Positions 40,145 through 46,565 of a DNA stretch of 46,565 nucleotides are shown here, one piece after another. How positions within the stretch are numbered: the stretch's first letter is position 1; every line of letters starts with the position of its first letter. The notes under the pieces were generated by a model. It was not told the DNA's origin. It saw only the letters and a program-made list of their open reading frames with translations, and did no database searches. Source of the DNA: Cyanobacteria bacterium OH_SFB_17 (lineage in GTDB: Bacteria; Cyanobacteriota; Vampirovibrionia; Gastranaerophilales; Gastranaerophilaceae); the NCBI GenBank assembly GCA_023395735.1, contig JAEWYI010000036.1:1-46565 (forward strand), given 5' to 3'. The position numbers and the translations under genes were made by a program.

Positions 40145-43100
40145 ATGAACAATTTTTTTGAAGAATACCACGAACTTTTATATAACTGCAATAAACCATA
40201 TCAATATGTTGGCGGCGAATTTTTGTCGCGCAATAAAAATTTTGATGATGCAAAAGTTACATTGGCATTTGTCTTTCCTGACAAATACGAGATAGGAATA
40301 AGCAATCTTGGGCAGAGAGTTTTATACGGAATTGTCAATGATAACAAAGATTTTATGGCGGATAGGGTTTATGCGCCCGATTCTGATTTTAAAAAGGAAT
40401 TGATTGACAGAAAAGCGGTTTTTTACTCTTTGGAGAGTAAAAAACCGCTTAAAGACTTTGATATGCTTGGGTTTTCGCTTCAATACGAACTTTCATATCC
40501 GACAGTTTTAGCAATGCTTGATATGGCAGGAATTTCCCCACGCACCGATGAACGCGAAGAAAAAGACCCGATTGTGCTTGCCGGAGGGCCATGTGCATAC
40601 AATCCTCTACCTTTGTCAAATTTTGTAGATGCCTTCTTAATCGGTGATGGAGAAGATTTGATTCTTGAAGTTTGCGAGGTAATGAAACGCGCGAAAGCGC
40701 AAGCGCTTTCGCGCGAAGAAAAAATTAAAGAACTTTCTAAACTTGAAGGAATTTGGGCTCCAAAATTTCATCCGGCGGACAAATTCAGAAATAAAGATGC
40801 AAAAAAAATTAAAAAAAGAATTGCGAATATAAATTATGAAAATGCGCTAAAAGCATACCCGATACCTTTTTCTTCCTCAGTGCACGATAGAGCCACTGTT
40901 GAGATAAGACGGGGGTGCGGAAGAATGTGCCGTTTCTGCCAACCGGGTCACGTAAATTTGCCTGTAAGAGAAAGAACAGCTGAAGATATAATAAAAATTG
41001 CCAAAGAACTTGTCCAAAACACAGGTTATGACGAATATTCACTTCTGTCACTATCTTCTAACGACTATTCAAACATAAAAGAAGTCATAAAAGAGCTTGC
41101 AGTCGATTTTAACAAAAAAAAGGTTTCAGTTTCACTTCCTAGTCAAAGGATTGACGGATTCAACCTTGAGCTTGCAAATCTTGTCCAAAGCGTTAGAAAA
41201 TCAACAATGACGCTTGCACCTGAAGCAGGAAGCCAAAGGCTAAGAGATGTTATTAGAAAAAACATTTCAGAAGAGCAGATTATAAATGCCGCAGTAACTT
41301 TATACGAAAACGGATGGTCCAGAATTAAATTTTATTTCATTGTCGGACTTCCGACTGAAACTTACGATGACTTGGACGAAATGGCGAATTTGCTTGAAAC
41401 AATTAGGAACAAAACCAGATACATAAAAAAATTAAACGGCTTGAAGCACTCGCTTGATGTAACCTGCACGCTTTCAATTTTTGTACCCAAGCCATTTACG
41501 CCTTTCCAGTGGGCTCCTCAGATGAATCTAGATGAAATAACAAAAAGAATTCATTACCTTAAAGATAAAACAAAACATATCAAAGGATTAAAAATAAATT
41601 ATCACGAAAAATTTGTGTCTCAAATTGAATCTGTTTTAACAAGAGGAGACGAAAACACTTGTAATTACATTGAAGCCTTGTGGAAAAAGGGCTGTTACCT
41701 TGATGCTTGGGGCGAATATTTTGACAAAAACGTTTGGAGAGAAACAGCAGAAGAAGTTGGCCTTTCGCTTGAAAAACTTGCAGAAAAAGAGTTTTCGCTG
41801 GATGAGATTTTGCCTTGGGATTTTATTGATATTGGGGTTGAAAAAAATTGGCTTGTAGAAGAATACAAAGATGCAATGAAAAATATTACTAAACCTTCTT
41901 GTGAGACAGGTTGCGTAAATTGCGGAGTTTGCAAAAATTTTAAAGTTAAAAAAATTATGGACAAACCATACAAACAAGCTTCAACAACAACTCTGGAAGA
42001 AGAAGATAAAACTATACAACAGGACGGACAACAACCCATCCCAACTTCAAAATACAGAATCGAACTTACGAAAAAAGGCTTGTTGAGATATTTTTCACAT
42101 CTTGACTGGCAAAATACTTTCTTCAAAGCACTCGCTCGCTCAGGACTTAATGTTGCTTTTTCGCAAGGATTTAACCCTTCAATGAAAGTGTCGATGGGAG
42201 TTGCCCTGCCTTTGTTTGTCGAAAGCGACTGTGAATTAGTGGATATAGAACTTTCAGCTCCTCCTTCACTTGAAAAATCACAAAAAGAAGACAGCAGCAA
42301 TGAAAATGAAAAAACTTCACGAAAAGCTTTTAGAAAATTCTACCAACAAAGCCTTCAAGGATGCACTATAAAAAGTGATATTGGAGAAATAAAATTCAGC
42401 AAAAAAGGGCTCAAGAAAACACTTTCATCAAGTGCCGACATTGAAAAATTAAAACTATTTGAAAAAATTGAAGAAATAATTTCTTGTGGAGAAATTGGAT
42501 TACTTTGTGATCTAAATAAAAAAAGAGATGATGACATAAAAGGCTTTCGTTGGATTAAATCAAAAATTAAAATATCGAAAGACAACCTAGCAGAATGTTT
42601 TATTACAATTGCACTAACTTCAAACGGATATTATTACTACAACATAAACCTAAATAAAAAAGTTGTTGACACCGAACCTGCAAATACAAAAACAGGAAGT
42701 ATCAACAACAATATTATTATACCAGATTTAAGCGAAAATTTCAACCCCGACAAAAATCAGGAAACAAAAGCAATACAACTAAAGTTGGAAAAAGTCATAC
42801 CTCTGGGTTGCGAAATCTTAAATATAAAAAAAATCGATAAATCTACAAAAGCCATTGACAATACTGTTCAATGGGCTGAGTATGAAATAAAACTTTTTTC
42901 TGACACTATTCACAAATTTTCGGATTTAGTGTATAATATGAACAAGGTTTTATCTTCTGACGAAATTTTACTGACGAAGAAAAACAAAAAAGGATTTTTA
43001 AAAACAACAAACATAAAAACTTCGATAAAATCATTTTATCTTGAAGAAAACTGTTTGAAAATAGTTTTAAAAACCGGACAGGGTAGTGAAATCCCTGCAG

Positions 43101-43195
43101 TTCGAGCAGATGATTTGATGAAAATTATTGAGCCGAACATGTTATTTGACATTAAGCGTGTAAGATTTTTCGACGAAAATGTCAAAGAAATATAA
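40145..43195 (+). CDS. Fused B12-binding radical SAM protein (TIGR03960 + TIGR03936 type)
   Basis: The protein has 1016 residues. The N-terminal part (about 1-620) is the TIGR03960-type enzyme: a B12-binding-like domain, then a radical SAM core with its cluster motif RRGCGRMCRFC (Cys 258, 262, 265) and MTLAPEAGSQRLRDVI. A Cys-rich segment (CETGCVNCGVCKNF) follows. The C-terminal part (about 640-1010) is the TIGR03936/DUF2344 domain, starting at SKYRIELTKKGLLRYFSHLDWQ. In many bacteria these are two genes just upstream of rng; here they are one protein. The substrate is not known to me. No ribosome site is visible. Two perfect inverted repeats lie in its coding sequence. Confidence 0.9.
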   Translation: MNNFFEEYHELLYNCNKPYQYVGGEFLSRNKNFDDAKVTLAFVFPDKYEIGISNLGQRVLYGIVNDNKDFMADRVYAPDSDFKKELIDRKAVFYSLESKKPLKDFDMLGFSLQYELSYPTVLAMLDMAGISPRTDEREEKDPIVLAGGPCAYNPLPLSNFVDAFLIGDGEDLILEVCEVMKRAKAQALSREEKIKELSKLEGIWAPKFHPADKFRNKDAKKIKKRIANINYENALKAYPIPFSSSVHDRATVEIRRGCGRMCRFCQPGHVNLPVRERTAEDIIKIAKELVQNTGYDEYSLLSLSSNDYSNIKEVIKELAVDFNKKKVSVSLPSQRIDGFNLELANLVQSVRKSTMTLAPEAGSQRLRDVIRKNISEEQIINAAVTLYENGWSRIKFYFIVGLPTETYDDLDEMANLLETIRNKTRYIKKLNGLKHSLDVTCTLSIFVPKPFTPFQWAPQMNLDEITKRIHYLKDKTKHIKGLKINYHEKFVSQIESVLTRGDENTCNYIEALWKKGCYLDAWGEYFDKNVWRETAEEVGLSLEKLAEKEFSLDEILPWDFIDIGVEKNWLVEEYKDAMKNITKPSCETGCVNCGVCKNFKVKKIMDKPYKQASTTTLEEEDKTIQQDGQQPIPTSKYRIELTKKGLLRYFSHLDWQNTFFKALARSGLNVAFSQGFNPSMKVSMGVALPLFVESDCELVDIELSAPPSLEKSQKEDSSNENEKTSRKAFRKFYQQSLQGCTIKSDIGEIKFSKKGLKKTLSSSADIEKLKLFEKIEEIISCGEIGLLCDLNKKRDDDIKGFRWIKSKIKISKDNLAECFITIALTSNGYYYYNINLNKKVVDTEPANTKTGSINNNIIIPDLSENFNPDKNQETKAIQLKLEKVIPLGCEILNIKKIDKSTKAIDNTVQWAEYEIKLFSDTIHKFSDLVYNMNKVLSSDEILLTKKNKKGFLKTTNIKTSIKSFYLEENCLKIVLKTGQGSEIPAVRADDLMKIIEPNMLFDIKRVRFFDENVKEI
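40413..40450. repeat. 17-bp perfect inverted repeat inside the radical-SAM gene
   Basis: The arms AAGCGGTTTTTTACTCT (40413-40429) and its exact complement (40434-40450) enclose TTGG. In frame it encodes KAVFYSLESKKPL, in which LESKKPL matches a conserved part of the family, so the repeat is not foreign sequence inserted into the gene. Confidence 0.8.
40688..40715. repeat. 13-bp GC-rich inverted repeat inside the radical-SAM gene
   Basis: The arms CGCGCGAAAGCGC (40688-40700) and its exact complement (40703-40715) are separated by AA. In frame it encodes RAKAQALSREE, in a variable linker. The GC content is far above the surrounding gene. Confidence 0.8.
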
Positions 43196-43260
43196 ATTTA
43201 ATACAAGATTTTGTGTGCTAAAAAGTTTGCACAAGCGCATTGACGCTAAGAAAGGATTTT

Positions 43261-45009
43261 ATGGAAAAAACAGGTAAAAGAATTGTTATCGCGGAGCGTG
43301 ATAATATTGCAGCGGTCATGGAAGGTAAAAAAGTCAGCGAATTTTTCGTTACAAGAGGCGAAGTCCTGCTTGGTGACATTTACCTTGCAACTGTAGAAAA
43401 CATATTACCAAGCATCGAAGCTGCATTTGTAAATGTAGGAGTAGATAAAATGGGATTTTTACACGCTCAAGATGTTGTTGGTAAAGGGGCATTAAAAGAC
43501 AAACTTTCTCCTAAACAAAAATTAGTAGTGCAGGTTGTCAAAGAACCTACAGGGCACAAAGGGCCTAGAGTTACGACCGAAATAAGCCTTCCTGGAAGAT
43601 TTTTGGTCTTAATTCCAAATGAAACAGGAATTAATGTAAGCAGAAAAATCGAAAACAACAAAGAAAAAGCCAGATTAAAATCAGTTGTAAGCTTGCTTAA
43701 ACCTGTAGGAGTAGGCGTTATTGTAAGAACAGAAGCTGAAGGACAATCAGAAGCAGATATCCAAGAAGATTTGGAAATTTTACTCGAAAAATGGAACAAC
43801 ATCGTAACAAGCGCAGATGCTCTAACTCCGCCAAGCTTGATTTCAAGAGACCAAGACTTGCTTTACAGAGTCTTAAGAGAAGCTTGCACTGACGATGTTT
43901 CTGAAATCATAGTTGACACAGCTTTTGCACTAAACAGAGTTCAACAACTCTTGCAAAACTGGCACATGAACAGAAATATCGATGTAACTTTATACAAAGG
44001 TACAGAGCCATTGTTGGTCGCAACTGATGTTCACAAAGAAATTAAAGCTGCGCTTCAAACAAAAGTAAATATGCCATCCGGCGGATATCTTTATATCCAA
44101 ACGACAGAAGCCTTAACTGTAATTGACGTTAACAGCGGAAAGTTTACAAGCTCGGCAACACAAGACGAGACTATTTTGAAAACAAACAAAGAAGCAGTCC
44201 AAGAGATTGCAAGACAGTTAAGATTAAGAAACATCGGCGGTATGATTATCGTAGACTTCATTGATATGAACTCTAGACTTGATAAGCTTGCTATTCTTGA
44301 AGAATTTGAACTTGCGCTTGAGCCTGACAAATCTAAACCGCAAATCGGCCAACTTTCTGATTTAGGTTTGGTTGAATTAACCAGACACAGACAAGGCCAA
44401 AGCATATCTGAAATTTTCACAAAAAGATGCCCGCACTGCCAAGGTAACGGCTACACAATGGAAGATTTTAAATTCGCAACTCCTCTTGCAGAAGGCGAAT
44501 TTAGAGTAAAAGCTGCAAAATCAAAACTTCCTATCGGCAATTTCAAGAAAAATAATCTGGAAGACTCAGAAATTCAAAGTGAAAATCAAAACACGCGTGA
44601 TAACAGAAATAAAAATAAAAGAAACAAGTTCAACAAGAACAAAAATAGAAATCCTGAACAAAATATGCAACAAACTGAAATGCAGCCAATAGATCAGGAA
44701 TCAAAAAATATTCAGCCTGAAACTTTCAATGCAGCTCCAGTTGAAATTACAACACAGACTCCTGTTCAGCCACAAGAAGCGCAAACTCAACCGAGACCTC
44801 AGCCGCAACAGCCGCAAATTCAACCTCAACAACAACCTTCGCAAGAAATTGCAACACCTGTTGAAGTGCAAGCTGCGCCTGCTGAACAAACTGCAGACTC
44901 AACTGAAGAAAAACCGAAAAAACGCGGAAGAAGGCCGAACAGAAATACTGCTAAAAAGCCTGCGGCTAAAAAAGAGGAGACAAATAATGAAGAGGTTAGC
45001 GAAGCTTAG
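43261..45009 (+). CDS. rng: Ribonuclease E/G
   Basis: The protein has 582 residues from the ATG at 43261, which has AAAGGA upstream; a TTG-like start at 43240 is less likely. The N-terminal S1 domain (GDIYLATVENILPSIEAAFVN) is followed by the catalytic DNase I-like core with metal-binding Asp at about 289 (LTVIDVNSG) and 332 (GGMIIVDFIDM). The zinc-link CPHCQGNG (Cys 390 and 393) joins the dimer. The last 170 residues are Gln/Pro/Asn-rich, low-complexity and basic, ending KKRGRRPNRN, a tail that may scaffold partners or bind RNA. It initiates mRNA decay and rRNA processing. It follows the radical-SAM gene, the usual neighbourhood. Confidence 0.94.
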   Translation: MEKTGKRIVIAERDNIAAVMEGKKVSEFFVTRGEVLLGDIYLATVENILPSIEAAFVNVGVDKMGFLHAQDVVGKGALKDKLSPKQKLVVQVVKEPTGHKGPRVTTEISLPGRFLVLIPNETGINVSRKIENNKEKARLKSVVSLLKPVGVGVIVRTEAEGQSEADIQEDLEILLEKWNNIVTSADALTPPSLISRDQDLLYRVLREACTDDVSEIIVDTAFALNRVQQLLQNWHMNRNIDVTLYKGTEPLLVATDVHKEIKAALQTKVNMPSGGYLYIQTTEALTVIDVNSGKFTSSATQDETILKTNKEAVQEIARQLRLRNIGGMIIVDFIDMNSRLDKLAILEEFELALEPDKSKPQIGQLSDLGLVELTRHRQGQSISEIFTKRCPHCQGNGYTMEDFKFATPLAEGEFRVKAAKSKLPIGNFKKNNLEDSEIQSENQNTRDNRNKNKRNKFNKNKNRNPEQNMQQTEMQPIDQESKNIQPETFNAAPVEITTQTPVQPQEAQTQPRPQPQQPQIQPQQQPSQEIATPVEVQAAPAEQTADSTEEKPKKRGRRPNRNTAKKPAAKKEETNNEEVSEA

Positions 45010-45271
45010 TTTCATTGTTTCAATTTTATTTTCTCAAAATGCCTGCTTTGCAGCAGGCATAAACTCTTCATCTATGCTTTTTAAATTTTTTGGAGCAATG
45101 TTTGGAGTTGTGGCATCAGCTTTGGCGATTTTTTTAGGCTTAAAATTTTACCAAAAATTTGTCAAAAAAAACAATTCCAAATTTGACAATTTCAACTTTT
45201 CAGATACTTTGCAAGCTCCAAAAGATTTGAAAGAAGCGATAAATCAGTTTCTTGATAAAACAGAAAGTTAG
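44987..45271 (+). CDS. Small membrane protein overlapping the rng tail
   Basis: The protein has 94 residues. The ATG at 44987 lies inside rng, 23 bases before its end, in a different frame, with AGAGGAG upstream. A signal peptide (KRLAKLSFIVSILFSQNACFAAG) is followed by one membrane helix (FGAMFGVVASALAIFLGLKF) and a short basic then charged tail. The same frame is open upstream to 44729, but that part is the out-of-frame reading of the rng tail and is not a gene. The family is not recognised. The DUF4127 gene starts four bases after its stop. Confidence 0.7.
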   Translation: MKRLAKLSFIVSILFSQNACFAAGINSSSMLFKFFGAMFGVVASALAIFLGLKFYQKFVKKNNSKFDNFNFSDTLQAPKDLKEAINQFLDKTES

Positions 45272-45274
45272 TTT

Positions 45275-46565
45275 ATGAAGATAGCAATAATTCCGATAGA
45301 CAATCGACCTGTGTGCTATGATTTGATAAAACAAATCTGTGCAATTGACAAAGATTTGGAATTATTTTTGCCTGAAAAAAAATTTTTGGGAGATTTGAAA
45401 AAACCAGCTGATATTAATTCAATCCTAAACTGGCTTGAATCATTAGAAAAAATGGATGCTATAATTCTGTCACTTGACACAATTGCCTACGGTGGACTTG
45501 TGCCATCAAGAAGAGGTTCGGATTCTTTTGAAAATATTATAACCAGACTGGATAAACTTAAAAAAATCTTAAAAAAAGCAAAAAAAGTTTACGCATGCTC
45601 TAGCATAATGCGAATTTCAAATAACAACGTTAACGAAGAAGAAAAAGAATACTGGAAAGATTACGGCAAAAAAATATTCCAATATTCATACAATTTCCAC
45701 AAAAATGCAGAAGATAATTCTGAAATTCCTCAAGAAATTTTAAGCGATTATCTTTCTACAAGACAAAGAAATTTTTCAGTCAACCAAGAATATCTGAAAT
45801 GGTTACAAGAAGGCATTTTGTCAACACTTGTTTTTTCAAAAGACGATTGTGCCGAATTTGGGCTTAATGTGCTTGAAGCAAATATTTTAAAAAGAGAAAT
45901 CGAGTCAAAAAAAGTTAATGCGCTTGTAAAAACCGGTGCGGATGAAATTCCTATTGCGCTTCTCTCCAGAGCAATTGTTGAATTTAAAACGGTTGAAGAA
46001 AACATTTCGGCGCCAAAAATTTCTACGAAATTTTTGGCGCCGAATGAAAAAAATCTTATCTCCAATTATGAAGATATTTCGATTGAACAAAGCGTATATT
46101 CTCAAATAGAACTTGCAAAATGCGAGGTTGCAACAGAAAATGAAGACATAAGTCTTGTTGTAAACAATTTTGAGCATCATCAGGGCGAAATTGTTATGGA
46201 AATTGAGACAAAACCTTTTGAAGGAAATTTTAAAATACCCCAAAAACCTTTTATGATTGCTGATGTAAGATTTGCGAACGGAGCAGATAACAATTTTGTA
46301 AAAACGCTTATGAAATCCGATTTGGTAAAAAACTTTTACGGATACAGCGCATGGAACACTAGCGCAAACACGCTTGGAAGTTTGATTTGTGCAGGAGTGG
46401 TTAAATTTTTGGCAAAAGAATATGATGATTTTGCATTTAAAACTCTTCAGGCAACAAGATTTTTGGACGACTGGGCGTATCAGGCAAACGTGAGACAAGA
46501 ATTAAAAAAAGAGAAGTTTGAACTATCTTTTAACCAAATAAAAAACCTGATGACTCCTTTTGAAA
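45275..46565 (+). CDS. DUF4127 family protein, 3' end beyond the window
   Basis: An open frame from the ATG at 45275 runs to the end of the window without a stop, giving about 430 residues. Family motifs: IPIDNRPVCYDL at the N-terminus, LDTIAYGGLVPSRR, ACSSIMRISN, TGADEIPIALLSRA, and MIADVRFANGADNNF. DUF4127 proteins are about 500 residues, so roughly 70 residues are cut off. The function is unknown. The frame includes an 18-bp inverted repeat. It probably belongs to one operon with rng and the small membrane protein (gaps of -23 and 3 bases). Confidence 0.85.
   Translation, partial: MKIAIIPIDNRPVCYDLIKQICAIDKDLELFLPEKKFLGDLKKPADINSILNWLESLEKMDAIILSLDTIAYGGLVPSRRGSDSFENIITRLDKLKKILKKAKKVYACSSIMRISNNNVNEEEKEYWKDYGKKIFQYSYNFHKNAEDNSEIPQEILSDYLSTRQRNFSVNQEYLKWLQEGILSTLVFSKDDCAEFGLNVLEANILKREIESKKVNALVKTGADEIPIALLSRAIVEFKTVEENISAPKISTKFLAPNEKNLISNYEDISIEQSVYSQIELAKCEVATENEDISLVVNNFEHHQGEIVMEIETKPFEGNFKIPQKPFMIADVRFANGADNNFVKTLMKSDLVKNFYGYSAWNTSANTLGSLICAGVVKFLAKEYDDFAFKTLQATRFLDDWAYQANVRQELKKEKFELSFNQIKNLMTPFE
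46006..46044. repeat. 18-bp perfect inverted repeat inside the DUF4127 gene
   Basis: The arms TTCGGCGCCAAAAATTTC (46006-46023) and its exact complement (46027-46044) surround TAC. It is translated in frame (SAPKISTKFLAPNE) without breaking the gene. The GGCGCC core and 3-nt loop are shared with the intergenic palindromes at 1970 and 21933. Confidence 0.8.

Noticed and set aside
44729..44986. Upstream extension of the small membrane protein frame, rich in Q, L and R
   Set aside because: It is the out-of-frame reading of the repetitive rng tail; the real start at 44987 has AGAGGAG and begins a signal peptide.
1..46565. CRISPR arrays, insertion sequences and rRNA genes
   Set aside because: No regularly spaced repeats, no transposase motifs and no rRNA signatures were found on either strand.

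Overview
The window is AT-rich, densely coding bacterial chromosome from an organism with a two-membrane envelope: it carries four lipid A or outer-membrane genes in a row (lpxD, lpxC, fabZ, lpxA), an ADP-heptose pathway adenylyltransferase, a flagellar-type export cluster, a PilT ATPase and many secreted proteins or lipoproteins. Low GC, the fused 1016-residue B12/radical-SAM protein next to RNase E/G, DUF4127, the two-subunit-type glycine decarboxylase and a large Alu-type SRP RNA together fit an anaerobic gut-type Melainabacteria/Vampirovibrionia (for example Gastranaerophilales). That assignment is inferred from gene content, not from a marker-gene search. No prophage, insertion sequence or CRISPR array was seen.

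Layout. 1-2000: end of an unknown gene, a tRNA-Leu(CAA) surrounded by broken and inverted pieces of itself, a secreted protein and yidD. 2008-7986 (minus): fliE, fliF, a FliG-position protein, fliH and flhA. 8235-9575: a tiny gene, hisH and the heptose adenylyltransferase. 9702-12908: lpxD-lpxC-fabZ-lpxA. 13062-16091: M29 aminopeptidase and two glycosyltransferases. 16133-21915: thiC, rarA, a small unknown gene, DUF192 and priA. 22007-25829: PC4-like protein, a LysM-like protein, miaB, dut, a lipoprotein and a zinc-ribbon protein. 25976-30589: large TPR protein, lipoprotein, SRP RNA, recO and pilT. 30727-34170: glycine cleavage genes gcvT, gcvH and gcvPA, interrupted by an MNT/HEPN toxin-antitoxin remnant whose toxin is broken. 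34235-39712: secreted proteins, an HD-GYP response regulator, an S41 protease, an HExxH protein and a GH24 lysozyme. 39769-46565: a small gene, the radical-SAM fusion, RNase E/G, a small membrane protein and a DUF4127 gene cut by the window end.

Most of this is housekeeping: envelope lipid synthesis, one-carbon metabolism, recombination and repair, and RNA modification and decay. The parts that merit a second look are: (1) the compact flagellar/type III export cluster, which has an unrecognisable FliG and no FliI; (2) long perfect inverted repeats, three of them inside protein-coding genes and two between genes; (3) tRNA-Leu fragments in direct and inverted orientation around the intact tRNA; (4) several genes whose start codon falls at the predicted transcription start (leaderless); (5) the HEPN toxin remnant inside the gcv locus.
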